Source of the DNA: Paenibacillus polymyxa
GTDB lineage: Bacteria; Bacillota; Bacilli; Paenibacillales; Paenibacillaceae
Direction of reading: 5' to 3'
DNA length: 64,000 nt
Assembly: GCF_015710975.1 (NCBI RefSeq)
Contig: NZ_CP049783.1
Span: 5,852,393-5,916,392, forward strand
The translations under genes and the position numbers were made by a program. Under the pieces are notes generated by a model. It made no database searches. It was not told where the DNA came from and saw only the letters and a program-made list of their open reading frames with translations. This document shows positions 49,705 to 57,649 of this stretch, piece after piece; position 1 is the stretch's first letter, and every line of letters starts with the position of its first letter.

Positions 49705-49738
49705 AAAAGCTTACTCTCTATGTTTAGGGAGCAAGCTT
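49705..49738 (-). terminator. Terminator after the immunity-like gene
   Basis: AAGCTTgCTC...GAGtAAGCTT stem followed by TTTTTTC on the minus strand, directly after the gene ending at 49745. Confidence 0.7.
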
Positions 49739-49744
49739 CACGGA

Positions 49745-50098
49745 TTAATTGTCTTCTGAATCTTCATTCCATAATCTATTAAATTCTTCGTCCGTTAGTC
49801 CATCCTTTTTTGTATGAGGAGCATAATAATGTCCATTAGGATCAATTAGATATTTGACCTGTTCCTCTGCATCTGAGATCACAATTGTATACTCATCATC
49901 TGCTTGGAATACAGTTGGAATTATACTTACCATTACAAGCCAAACTGGGAGATTGGAATCGTCAAACTGAGTATAAAATTTTACAGTACGTTCCTTTGTA
50001 CCGTCTATTGTTCCAGAAAGGTTATACTTCTCCTTGTAGTTCTCAGCTATTTGCATAGCTCGTTCTGCCGTGAGATGCTTGTTTATCTTTTCATTCAT
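49745..50098 (-). CDS. Immunity-like protein downstream of a toxin C-terminus remnant
   Basis: 117 residues, acidic, no membrane segment (KHLTAERAMQIAENYKEKYN, YTIVISDAEEQVKYLIDPNG). Family not recognised. The ATG at 50098 overlaps by 8 bases the stop of a 47-codon fragment ending GEWPPPGWKGYENNE, which reads like the C-terminal tip of a secreted toxin. A small gene coupled to a toxin 3' end is the usual immunity arrangement. Function is inferred from that position only. Confidence 0.55.
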   Translation of the reverse strand: MNEKINKHLTAERAMQIAENYKEKYNLSGTIDGTKERTVKFYTQFDDSNLPVWLVMVSIIPTVFQADDEYTIVISDAEEQVKYLIDPNGHYYAPHTKKDGLTDEEFNRLWNEDSEDN

Positions 50099-50234
50099 TA
50101 TTCTCATAACCTTTCCAGCCCGGTGGAGGCCATTCCCCGTTTCTTAATTTATAGATATATTTTTGCGAAAAGAGAATTTCACCGTCATTGAATAGCTCTT
50201 TTTTATAGTTGTAACGACAACCATATCCTGCAAT
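50091..50234 (-). pseudogene. C-terminal remnant of a possible polymorphic toxin
   Basis: An open stretch with no start codon, preceded by stops: YNYKKELFNDGEILFSQKYI, then YKLRNGEWPPPGWKGYENNE and TGA. It looks like the end of a toxin domain left behind after recombination. It joins directly to the HTH remnant upstream in a different frame. Confidence 0.45.
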
Positions 50235-50427
50235 TCAGGATCAAGAGTGAGAAGTTTTTAGTAGTTATGTAACTGCTGCTTCGTGATGCCAAGTTCCTGA
50301 GCAATATCGGTTTGTTTTTTAGCATAGGGATTAAAATTAGTTGACTCCCTGTCAGTATGCTGATTTTTTCATTTTGGACACCATAAATTCTCTCCAACTC
50401 AACAATACATTTAGCGATCTTTTTCAT
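50225..50427 (-). pseudogene. Remnant of a ParB-like / phage-type HTH protein
   Basis: From ATG 50427 the frame reads MKKIAKCIVELERIYGVQ. After a shift in phase it continues TDIAQELGITKQQLHNY, stop, KLLTLDPELQDMVV. This is the pattern of phage ParB-like DNA-binding proteins, with at least one frameshift and one stop. A second short remnant of the same protein (LTLIPELQGMVV) lies at 61916-62038. Confidence 0.6.
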
Positions 50428-50433
50428 ACAAAT

Positions 50434-50465
50434 CAAAAAGGCTAAACGGACAATCCCGTCTAACC
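50434..50465 (-). terminator. Terminator of the first receptor/peptide module
   Basis: GGTTAGACGG / CCGTTTAGCC (two G-U pairs) followed by TTTTTGA on the minus strand. Nearly the same as the hairpin at 63528-63553. Confidence 0.75.
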
Positions 50466-50528
50466 CTTAATTGTGACTTAATATTCTTCTTTCAAAAACA
50501 AAAGTTTCGAACTATCTAAACAAATGTA

Positions 50529-50678
50529 CTAACTACCTATGTGCCAGCCAAACACTGAGAAACCACCGTTAGAAAATGCCTGTGGCATACCAAAATCTTG
50601 AAGGTTTATTGTTTGTGTGCTTGCTATAAAAACTAATAAGAAAGTAGTCGCGAATAACCCTTTAATCAAACGTTTCAT
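50529..50678 (-). CDS. Secreted signalling propeptide (AloP-like) of receptor 1
   Basis: A 49-codon gene starting 4 bases after the receptor stop. It encodes a basic MKR start, a hydrophobic signal-peptide core (LFATTFLLVFIAS, about 8-20), then a short polar tail ending FSVFGWHIGS. This is the architecture of Phr, AimP and AloP propeptides, which are exported, trimmed from near the C-terminus, re-imported by oligopeptide permease and sensed by the adjacent receptor. The ribosome site (ATGGGGT) is weak, so translation may be coupled to the receptor gene. The mature peptide cannot be defined from sequence. Confidence 0.75.
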   Translation of the reverse strand: MKRLIKGLFATTFLLVFIASTQTINLQDFGMPQAFSNGGFSVFGWHIGS

Positions 50679-50682
50679 AACA

Positions 50683-52026
50683 TTACCCCATTTCCACTAA
50701 ATTTCGATACTCCACTTTAGCTTCATCTGTGACAAATTGGCGACAACGTTCAAACATTCTCACGCAACGAAGTATAGAGCGCTCATTATTGATTATAGTG
50801 GATATTCTCATACAGTCTAATAAGTAACTAATTCCCTTCTTGTATTGACCATTGGTCAAATAATAGTCAGCCAATTCACTTAAAAAGCCAACAAGCTGAT
50901 CATTAATATTCTGCTTGTCATTCGTTTGTCTTCCTTCTTGATCATGTATGTTGGATATTTCCCACTCAAATTGGCTCAAAATACTGTCTACATTTAATTT
51001 ATAACGATTGGCTACTATCATTATATTCCACAGACCCGGTAGTAATTCCTCTCTGTTTGTTGAAATAAGATCAATATATAAAGGAAGTACCTCTGTATCT
51101 CCAGCCATGAGTTTAGTTAAACATATGTTAGCCTCGCCCCATTCTTGAAACAAGCTTTTCCAGCGCAATGCTTCTTCGTCGGTCTCTTTCACCCAATCCA
51201 AATCACAAGACTCATACGCAATTTGTAACGCCAACTCATATTTTCCTTGTTCATAATAAACGCCACCAATAAGTGATTTACTGAATGCTATATAAAAAAA
51301 TAACGGTCGCTGAGGCTTGCACTCTCCCCTCTTCTGGGAATATTCTAAGGAGTATTGTGCTTTGGCTAAAGTTCTTAAATCCTTAGCAATTTCCTTAACG
51401 CGTTCCCATTTTCGCAATGATCGGTATACATTAGCCAAATCTATAAGGGCATCTAATTGGTCTATAGCATCGAGACGTTTAACAAATGGCTCAAATTGAA
51501 GTGCTGATTGGAAATTCTTTTCTTGGTCATTTCCAATCTGAATCTTAAATAGGCGATATTGACAGATGGCTAGGCGTTCAGAGTGTTGATATTTCTCCGC
51601 TTCAGCTACCCCCTCATAGAGTATCAATGCCGCTTCTAGTCGTCCCTGCGCCAACAATCCTTCTGCAATTTCAAATAGTTTGGGCGAATAGAGTAGATTG
51701 TCCATGATGGCTCCCACCACTCGACGGATCGCATCCAACTTTTCCAACTCCGCACAGCGATATAAAAACGGTTCAATTCGCCTCATATTAGGAGGATGGT
51801 CAATGATGTAGTTTTCTATAAATAGATCATAAAAGTGACCCTCTGGTAAGCCCATAGCTTCAGTAATTCGATCAAGCTGATTAATAGACATAGATTTGTT
51901 ACCTGTTACAATGCTACTTATTATTCCCCTATTCATCCCTGTAATTTGCCCAAATTGCGATAATGTTAAGCCTTCTTGTTTAAGATATTGCTCCAATTCT
52001 GCTCTAATCGTGGGTGTAATTTTCAT
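50683..52026 (-). CDS. RRNPP peptide receptor 1 (AimR/AloR-like)
   Basis: A 447-residue cytoplasmic peptide-sensing regulator. An XRE helix-turn-helix occupies residues 1-70 (LTLSQFGQITGMNRGIISSI, TGNKSMSINQLDRIT). The rest is helical TPR-type repeats (AALILYEGVAEAEKYQHSER, YELALQIAYESCDLDWVKET, KKGISYLLDCMRIS). This is the RRNPP layout; in P. polymyxa such receptors with adjacent propeptides were described as Alo systems (recalled, not searched). AAGGGTGG precedes the ATG, in a leader nearly identical to that of receptor 2. A propeptide gene follows within 4 bases. Confidence 0.85.
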   Translation of the reverse strand: MKITPTIRAELEQYLKQEGLTLSQFGQITGMNRGIISSIVTGNKSMSINQLDRITEAMGLPEGHFYDLFIENYIIDHPPNMRRIEPFLYRCAELEKLDAIRRVVGAIMDNLLYSPKLFEIAEGLLAQGRLEAALILYEGVAEAEKYQHSERLAICQYRLFKIQIGNDQEKNFQSALQFEPFVKRLDAIDQLDALIDLANVYRSLRKWERVKEIAKDLRTLAKAQYSLEYSQKRGECKPQRPLFFYIAFSKSLIGGVYYEQGKYELALQIAYESCDLDWVKETDEEALRWKSLFQEWGEANICLTKLMAGDTEVLPLYIDLISTNREELLPGLWNIMIVANRYKLNVDSILSQFEWEISNIHDQEGRQTNDKQNINDQLVGFLSELADYYLTNGQYKKGISYLLDCMRISTIINNERSILRCVRMFERCRQFVTDEAKVEYRNLVEMG

Positions 52027-52029
52027 CGA

Positions 52030-52054
52030 TTAAACCACCCTTTCAACGTGAACT
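52030..52054 (-). promoter_or_regulatory. Conserved leader before receptor 1
   Basis: GAGTTCACGTTGAAAGGGTG and the following GTTTA precede the start codon and recur, with one base changed, before receptor 2 (63405-63429). It contains the ribosome site; conservation beyond it suggests a shared control element or recent duplication. Confidence 0.55.
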
Positions 52055-52650
52055 CATAATACGATGCATAGTTAAAATTATTATGTAGTTGTGAAACAAG
52101 TAGTAAAATGCTCTAATGATCATGATTGTACCATCTTTTGGAATAAAATCATATACCTTTCATATATGAACTTAAGATACCTTTTAGGATAGTTTGCGAT
52201 GATTTTATGACTAAGGGTATCATCTTTATGTTGATCTATAGTTTATTGGGTAAATCATAATACAACTCATCCAATACAAAGTTACTCCATTAAATAGTCA
52301 TGTACGTACTCCCTTGTAATTAATCTATGAATTGAGCTTAAATTGGGTGTATGACATACAAGCAACCTTAATGATATTAGAGATGGTATAAAATTTAGGC
52401 TATGTCGGGGAGTGGAAGTGCTAGGCACATATTTATATAAATTGAATGGTTATTTGATTTCACCCCTCCGTTCCAGAAAATTTTCCGTATCGGTACCAAT
52501 TAATTCAGGAAGAGATATCATTTCGAATATTTTGCCTACTGGAAATGCGCAGGCATTCTGCATATTTACCAAATTGTTCGAAAGTCTGAATCGATCGCTT
52601 ATAAAATGATGTGCTGCTGCATTATTTGGAAATTTAATAGAAGTTTTGGG
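52055..52650. other. About 600 bp AT-rich intergenic region
   Basis: It should hold the receptor 1 promoter on the minus strand. A 65-codon plus-strand frame (52412-52609) and an overlapping minus frame are both open but have no ribosome site or recognisable product. I see no supported gene. Confidence 0.4.
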
Positions 52651-52875
52651 TGTAAACTATCCCCCTTAAAATTAAAACTGAGGGAAGTTATGAAGGAAAA
52701 GGGGGTCACTCAGATGTAATTATCAGAAAAAGCAAATGTACGACAAGCAGCAATATCCGAATTGTGCAGGAATGAACGTGAAGAAGTTAATTTAGCGATG
52801 TTGACAAGAATTGCTGACGCATTAAACATTAAAAATGTATCTGTATTGATGCAGTTCGAGGAAAATGAGGAATAG
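52651..52875 (+). pseudogene. XRE-family regulator with premature stop
   Basis: The frame reads KLREVMKEKGVTQM, stop (TAA), LSEKANVRQAAISELCRNER, then LAMLTRIADALNIKNVSVLM and ends FEENEE. This is a complete short Cro/C1-type HTH protein interrupted at the first helix. No start codon is intact upstream. A hairpin follows at 52919-52949. Confidence 0.75.
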
Positions 52876-52918
52876 CACACAGTATAATAAATTTATTACC
52901 TACATAGACACAGCAAAG

Positions 52919-52949
52919 AGCCTAGACAAGATATCTAGGGTTGTTTTTG
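52919..52949 (+). terminator. Terminator after the XRE pseudogene
   Basis: CCTAGA...TCTAGG stem followed by GTTGTTTTTG. Confidence 0.55.
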
Positions 52950-53454
52950 TACCCCGATTGAACGCAATTTTACGTTGAATGAATCAAGCGTCCGAAGAGA
53001 ATAAAGTCCGAAACTACTGCCGTTTTATTAAACTAACTTATCCCGTTAATTCAATGACTACACGAAACATTTCAAATCCATTAGGCAGACTTTCTGACAT
53101 TCCTACACCCTCGAAGTTATTGACATTGTATGTTTGAGCAGGAGTGGGTCTGTGTGGACTTCTGAACGACTTTGATAGGGTTGTGATAGACCTTAATGTA
53201 GGATTGAAACATGCCTGTGAAGGCTGTTTAGTCGTTCTCATGAAGTGGTTAGGGATAGTTGGAGTACACCTTTTCCATGTTGGTCGTTATCACATATACC
53301 GTAGGCACTTCCATAGAGCGACTATAAGCAGAATATGAAGCGATAACGGTTATAGCAGGGAGTTCCAACATATGGTAGTATAGAAGATAGTATACAAAGC
53401 ATAGATTTCATGTGATTTCTAATAGAAAAGTTCATCATTGGAAGGAGCAACTAA
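52950..53454. other. About 500 bp upstream of the amidase gene
   Basis: No supported gene. Short open frames on both strands lack ribosome sites. The amidase promoter should lie near 53340-53430, but no strong pair is seen. Confidence 0.35.
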
Positions 53455-54927
53455 ATGGAACCTAATTTTAAACTTAAGAATCTAAATGGTGAGGAAGTAA
53501 CCATTTTTGAATTGCAAGAAGCAATGGGAAAAGGGGAGGTTACTTCTAGGGAACTTGTTATGTACTACATGTATCGTATTGCAACACACGACCAGAGTGG
53601 TCAAAATATAAATTCTATAATGGAAATCAATCCAGATGCGATTTTTATTGCAGAAGCCCTAGACAAAGAAAGAAAAACAAGAGGAATTAGAGGGTATTTA
53701 CATGGTATACCTGTTTTGTTGAAAGAAAATATTGAAACAAAGGACAAAATGCGGACGAGTGCAGGAGCGTTGGCACTGGAAAACAACATTAGCGAAACGG
53801 ATGCCTTTCTTGTAAAAAAACTTAGAGAAGCTGGAGCCATTATCCTTGGAAAAACAAACATGACTGAATTGGCAAACGGCGTATCCTCAAAAATGTGGGC
53901 AGGTTACAGTTCTAAAGGCGGACAAGTATTAAATCCATACGGTGACTTTTTCGTGGGTGGGTCAAGTTCTGGTTCTGCTGTAGCTGTGGCGTCAAATTTT
54001 ACAAGTGTTGCAGTTGGAACGGAAACTTCAGCATCAATTTTAAGTCCAGCTATTCAAAACTCGATTGTTGGTATAAAGCCTACAGTTGGGCTTATAAGTC
54101 GTACAGGTATAATACCTTATTCCTATTCTCAAGATACCGCTGGAGCAATTGCAAGGACCGTATCAGATGCGTCAATCTTACTTAGTGTACTTGCAGGTAA
54201 AGACGATAATGACCCTGCTACATGGAAAAATGATGATACGATTGACTATTCAACTTACTTAGACAAGAACGGCTTAGAAGGGGCGAAAATTGGGGTTTAT
54301 AGAGATGTACCATTAGAGCAATTTCGTGACCCTGACGAATATGATAAAATATTATTTAATAATACTGTAGAGGAACTAACAAATGCGGGAGCAATCGTCA
54401 TTGAAGACATTGAAATGCCAGCCTTCGATAGGAAATGGAATTGGAACAAGCTGAATAACGAATTTAAGCATGGTCTTGATAATTATCTCCGAAACCTTCC
54501 ACAAAGTATGCCTGTACATACATTTAGTGAATTGGTTGAGTGGAACGAAAAAAACTCCGAGAAGGCTTTGAAATATGGACAAGATTTACTGGAGAACCGT
54601 CAACATTTAGTGAATCCATTGAAGAATCCGAACTATATATTAGAGTCTTTAACTGATTTATATTATTCCCAGAATGAAGGCATAGATTATGCCATAGAGA
54701 AATACGGATTGGATGCAATTATGTTTCCATCATATGTGGGAGCAGAAATTTGTGCAAGGGCAGGGTATCCATCAGTAGCTGTTCCCGCTGGCTTCAAAGA
54801 CAACGGCAGACCATTTGGAGTTACGTTTGCAGGAAAGGCATTTAGTGAACCTATGCTAATTCGTATAGCATTTGCATATGAACAACGAACAAAACATAGA
54901 AAAAAGCCGTTACTCAGTTATAAGTAA
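53455..54927 (+). CDS. Amidase-signature family hydrolase
   Basis: A 490-residue amidase (Ser-cisSer-Lys class) that would hydrolyse an amide bond; the substrate is unknown. Catalytic Lys in IPVLLKENIET (near 90), first Ser in VGGSSSGSAVAVAS (near 168-175), and the second loop GTETSASILSPAIQNS, where the usual Asp-Gly or Gly-Gly is Ser-Ala. The nucleophile Ser of this loop is still present. GGAGG precedes the ATG. The gene is AT-rich and stands alone among pseudogenes, suggesting acquisition by transfer. No signal peptide. Confidence 0.9.
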   Translation: MEPNFKLKNLNGEEVTIFELQEAMGKGEVTSRELVMYYMYRIATHDQSGQNINSIMEINPDAIFIAEALDKERKTRGIRGYLHGIPVLLKENIETKDKMRTSAGALALENNISETDAFLVKKLREAGAIILGKTNMTELANGVSSKMWAGYSSKGGQVLNPYGDFFVGGSSSGSAVAVASNFTSVAVGTETSASILSPAIQNSIVGIKPTVGLISRTGIIPYSYSQDTAGAIARTVSDASILLSVLAGKDDNDPATWKNDDTIDYSTYLDKNGLEGAKIGVYRDVPLEQFRDPDEYDKILFNNTVEELTNAGAIVIEDIEMPAFDRKWNWNKLNNEFKHGLDNYLRNLPQSMPVHTFSELVEWNEKNSEKALKYGQDLLENRQHLVNPLKNPNYILESLTDLYYSQNEGIDYAIEKYGLDAIMFPSYVGAEICARAGYPSVAVPAGFKDNGRPFGVTFAGKAFSEPMLIRIAFAYEQRTKHRKKPLLSYK

Positions 54928-54942
54928 AAGAGAAGTTCCATG

Positions 54943-54985
54943 CAAAGAAACCACTCCATTGTAAGGAGTGGCTTTGTCTTTATAT
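54943..54985 (+). terminator. Terminator of the amidase gene
   Basis: AAACCACTCC / GGAGTGGCTT stem (7-bp core CCACTCC/GGAGTGG) followed by TGTCTTTAT. Confidence 0.75.
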
Positions 54986-55161
54986 AGAGGTATATTTTGT
55001 GGTCAAATTGTACTTTGTGTTTAAATACACTACGGTACGGTGAACCGTATCATATATTCAAATATCATGGCTACGCCATACTGCCCGTTAGCTTAATACC
55101 AGCAGCCAGTCTACAACTTTGTTTTCTTGGTCAAAAACTTTATTGTCACCGGACATTAATT

Positions 55162-55292
55162 TGTAACGACATCGTTACATTGGACAATTCTGTCCAGCGA
55201 AGAATAAAAGGGAGACAGCACAATTTTACTCCCTCACTCATGAACGAATTTTCCGCGTTTCGCGGAGTAGGAATCGTGTCACCTTGGTGACA
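55162..55292. repeat. Cluster of perfect short palindromes
   Basis: Within 131 bp: TGTAACGA-CA-TCGTTACA (55162-55179), TGGACA-ATTC-TGTCCA (55181-55196), GGGAG...CTCCC (55210-55233), TCCGCG-TTT-CGCGGA (55252-55266) and TGTCACC-TT-GGTGACA (55277-55292). A partial echo of the first, GTAACGACATTAC, follows at about 55300. The region has no coding potential. It could be a structured RNA or a recombination/replication site; the identity is unknown. Confidence 0.6.
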
Positions 55293-55413
55293 TGGAATAG
55301 TAACGACATTACAAAGTGATATTTCCTTGGGGGGGACACTTGATGACACCCATTTTGTTTGATATTCACATACACAGAAATATAGGAAATCCCACCATTT
55401 AAACGTACTAGGC

Positions 55414-55557
55414 TTAAACAACAGGATTGGTGACTGCATACCGTTTGGCCTGAAGGACATTACGGTATCCCTCACGATCCGTAAATACCAAATCTGCTCC
55501 AAAATCTCTACTGTCCTGTGTTTTATACGTATCACTATAACCCAAGCAATTGAACAG
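55414..55557 (-). pseudogene. Fragment of an Mrr-type restriction endonuclease
   Basis: A 47-codon open stretch without a start: LGYSDTYKTQDSRDFGADLV, then FTDREGYRNVLQAKRYAVTN. The D...QAK pattern is the PD-(D/E)xK active-site core of Mrr-cat nucleases. Only this core remains, bounded by stops. Confidence 0.6.
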
Positions 55558-55626
55558 CTATAAATTAGAAACAATAAAATCTAAATTAAAAAAGGCAACA
55601 GGTAATGCCTGCCGCCTTACTCCCTA

Positions 55627-56172
55627 TTATTCAGCTTCCGTTAACGTTTTTAAAGCTCCAGTAAATGAATTGTCGATCGACATAATTTCTCCATTAACTT
55701 GCTTGCTAAATTGAGACTCCGTAAGTTTATCTTTTCCTGCCGTGTGATTCTTAATGAATTTTATAAGATTTGCTTTCTGTTTTGCAACATCCTTTAAAAT
55801 TTGGTCACTTTCTCGCTTGTAATTTTTAATACTTTTACTTAGTTCCACCTTTGCCACACTGAGTTGCTTCTTTAATTTATCGCAATCAGCCTTGGCTTGA
55901 GCTATTACCGCTTTACTAGACTTATTTTTCACTTCGTTTTTGTAACGTGCAGATGCCTGGTTTAATCTCTGAGTTAGTTCACGAACCTCTGCCCCCAGAA
56001 CAGCATTAAGTTTTTTTTGTGCAGCTTTAATTTCTTTTACACGATCTTTGTAATTCTCAAAGTATAATTTTTCGATTTCACTTGTTGACATAGCTTTTGT
56101 AGATGTTGCTGCCAATACTTGTGATGGAATTAAAACAACAAACATTAATAATAGTAGAATAGCTTTCTTCAT
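55627..56172 (-). CDS. Secreted coiled-coil protein of unknown function
   Basis: 181 residues with a clear signal peptide (MKKAILLLLMFVVLIPSQVLA, cleavage near residue 21 after VLA). The mature part is a Lys/Glu/Ala-rich helical coiled coil (about 35-150). No enzyme motif. AAGGGG lies seven bases before the ATG at 56172; the longer frame to 56208 adds residues before the signal peptide. Secreted, possibly wall-associated. Family not recognised, though such proteins are common in Paenibacillus. Confidence 0.75.
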   Translation of the reverse strand: MKKAILLLLMFVVLIPSQVLAATSTKAMSTSEIEKLYFENYKDRVKEIKAAQKKLNAVLGAEVRELTQRLNQASARYKNEVKNKSSKAVIAQAKADCDKLKKQLSVAKVELSKSIKNYKRESDQILKDVAKQKANLIKFIKNHTAGKDKLTESQFSKQVNGEIMSIDNSFTGALKTLTEAE

Positions 56173-56326
56173 ATGTATCCCCTTGTCTGGTAATAGTATA
56201 ATTATCATAAGGGAAATTCAGGAAATAGGCAATATGTCTTATTTTAGTATCATGATATTTCTAAGGAAGCTTATCCGTTAGAATGATTATAGTAGAATCT
56301 TTTTAATCTACAAAAAGGAGATAGTT

Positions 56327-56467
56327 ATGAAGAAACATCGAATAGCAATCTTTATAATAATATACAAACACTGAAATTTATTCAGTTGAAACTAAAAGAT
56401 AGCTAAAGCTCCCATGAAAGGAGTAGATGATGGAACTTATAATTATAAACATCATGAAAAAAAGTGA
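56327..56467 (+). pseudogene. Decayed small secreted-protein gene, copy 1
   Basis: A good AAAGGAG site and ATG start MKKHRIAIFIII, then stops. In other frames it continues EIYSVETK and AKAPMKGVDDGTYNYKHHEK. The pieces match the decayed copy at 60221-60365 in order and in flanking bases (TTATTCAGTTGAAACT, TAGCTAAAGCTCCC). Several frameshifts or deletions. Confidence 0.55.
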
Positions 56468-56500
56468 AAGATTAGCCTCAATTCAGTGAAAAAATCTCAA

Positions 56501-56844
56501 TTAAGGATAATCTAAGCTATTCATTTTTCCAAATAATAGACCCATCAGAAGAGGTGACCATGCTAGGGGGTCATCATGCAGGGAAATTTCAATAAAGGAG
56601 CTTTTTCCTTTTTGCAACCATTTATATATACTTCCTTCATCGGTAATCGGCTTAGATATTATTTTTTTAACTTCAACAACCGCAGCATCATATTCAATGA
56701 ACCCATTATCATCTACATCTAAGCCATTGTTTGTTTCATAGATGGTGTCCCTAGTACCAATAATCTTTAATCACTTTTCCAATGAATAGTTAATTCTTCT
56801 TTTGGTACTGAAATAATGGCTTTAATTAAAGAATCATATCCCAT
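56501..56844 (-). pseudogene. Frameshifted gene for a protein of about 110 residues
   Basis: AAGGAGG and ATG start MGYDSLIKAIISVPKEELTI, ending HWKSD and TAA. A one-base shift at that point opens [20 protein letters not shown], then [34 protein letters not shown] and a stop. The family is not recognised; it resembles a small toxin-immunity or SMI1-like protein. A single indel disrupts it. Confidence 0.65.
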
Positions 56845-57077
56845 ATATTCCTCCTTGGTTTAAGGCTCTTCTCGTCTTTGAATTCAATGGTAACGCTAGT
56901 GTTTCGATATAAATTAACCATTTTTCAATTCCTTATTTCCCTATCCAGGCACAAACATCTTATCATGGATGATATTGTTGTTTGCTGTATTCAAAAACTC
57001 GTGTCCTTTATTTTATTGACCAATTATGCAAAAAAAGCCTACTATTTTATTATTAAAGGAGCAAGCTCAAAAATAAA

Positions 57078-57320
57078 TTATTTTGTAACATTAATTATCT
57101 TTTCAGCGATTAACCGACATTCTTCAATACTTTTATCGAATTCCTTTTTAAAAGATTGAGCGAATACAAGATGAATCTGCTCTGCTAATTCTTCAACAGA
57201 GTTTGTTTCCTTACTTTTTTCATGGATTCTACGTATTTCTGAATAATATTCATCTTCTAATAGAGGATATATTTCGACTGGGTTCCATTCATTAATCATT
57301 TGTACAATATCATCGTTCAT
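57078..57320 (-). CDS. DUF1871-like protein, probable immunity partner
   Basis: 80 residues, acidic and helical (MNDDIVQMINEWNPVEIYPL, LEDEYYSEIRRIHEKSKETN). The pattern fits the DUF1871 (YugE-like) family. It lies 12 bases after the stop of a toxin C-terminus remnant (57333-57544), the normal place of an immunity gene. GGGGTG precedes the ATG. It appears intact although its toxin is broken. Confidence 0.65.
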   Translation of the reverse strand: MNDDIVQMINEWNPVEIYPLLEDEYYSEIRRIHEKSKETNSVEELAEQIHLVFAQSFKKEFDKSIEECRLIAEKIINVTK

Positions 57321-57332
57321 TTCTATACACCC

Positions 57333-57544
57333 CTACTCTCCAAATAACGATTTAGATAGTGCTTTATATGCATCATCATACTTATTCTTAGGAATAACTG
57401 TAACAAGTGTCCCATCGTTAGCAACTACAGCAGCACCTTCTTTTGAAAAAACAAATGCTTACTACCATTATTCTGGGAAAGAGCTTTCCCATTCTCCACC
57501 CAAGAATCTGCCATTCCTTTGGTTACGCCTCGCTCTTGTTCTTT
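57333..57544 (-). pseudogene. C-terminal domain remnant of a polymorphic toxin (frameshifted)
   Basis: First frame: KEQERGVTKGMADSWVENGK, ALSQNNGSKH. After a shift near 57455: FVFSKEGAAVVANDGTLVTV, IPKNKYDDAYKALSKSLFGE and stop. This is typical of the last 70 residues of a secreted toxin. There is no N-terminal delivery domain upstream. Confidence 0.6.
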
Positions 57545-57649
57545 CTAAAGTATGATTAGAGGAATTATGTAGTATATAACTGGAAGAAAAAATATTTCAC
57601 AAATATCAAAAAAGATGTAGGCATTAAGTTGACTACACCTAATTAAATA

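Noticed and set aside
49478..49759. 93-codon plus-strand frame with a hydrophobic start
   Set aside because: It runs through the terminator of the converging immunity-like gene and has no ribosome site.
52412..52609. 65-codon frame in the gap after receptor 1
   Set aside because: Both strands are open here; no ribosome site, no family resemblance.
53038..53241. 67-codon minus-strand frame upstream of the amidase
   Set aside because: No start signal, composition not protein-like.
55162..55292. Retron or IS200/IS605-type element as explanation of the palindromes
   Set aside because: No reverse transcriptase or transposase gene lies nearby; kept only as an unexplained structure.
55146..55574. 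142-codon minus-strand frame across the palindromes
   Set aside because: The real coding trace here is the Mrr fragment in another phase; this frame reads through palindromic non-coding DNA.
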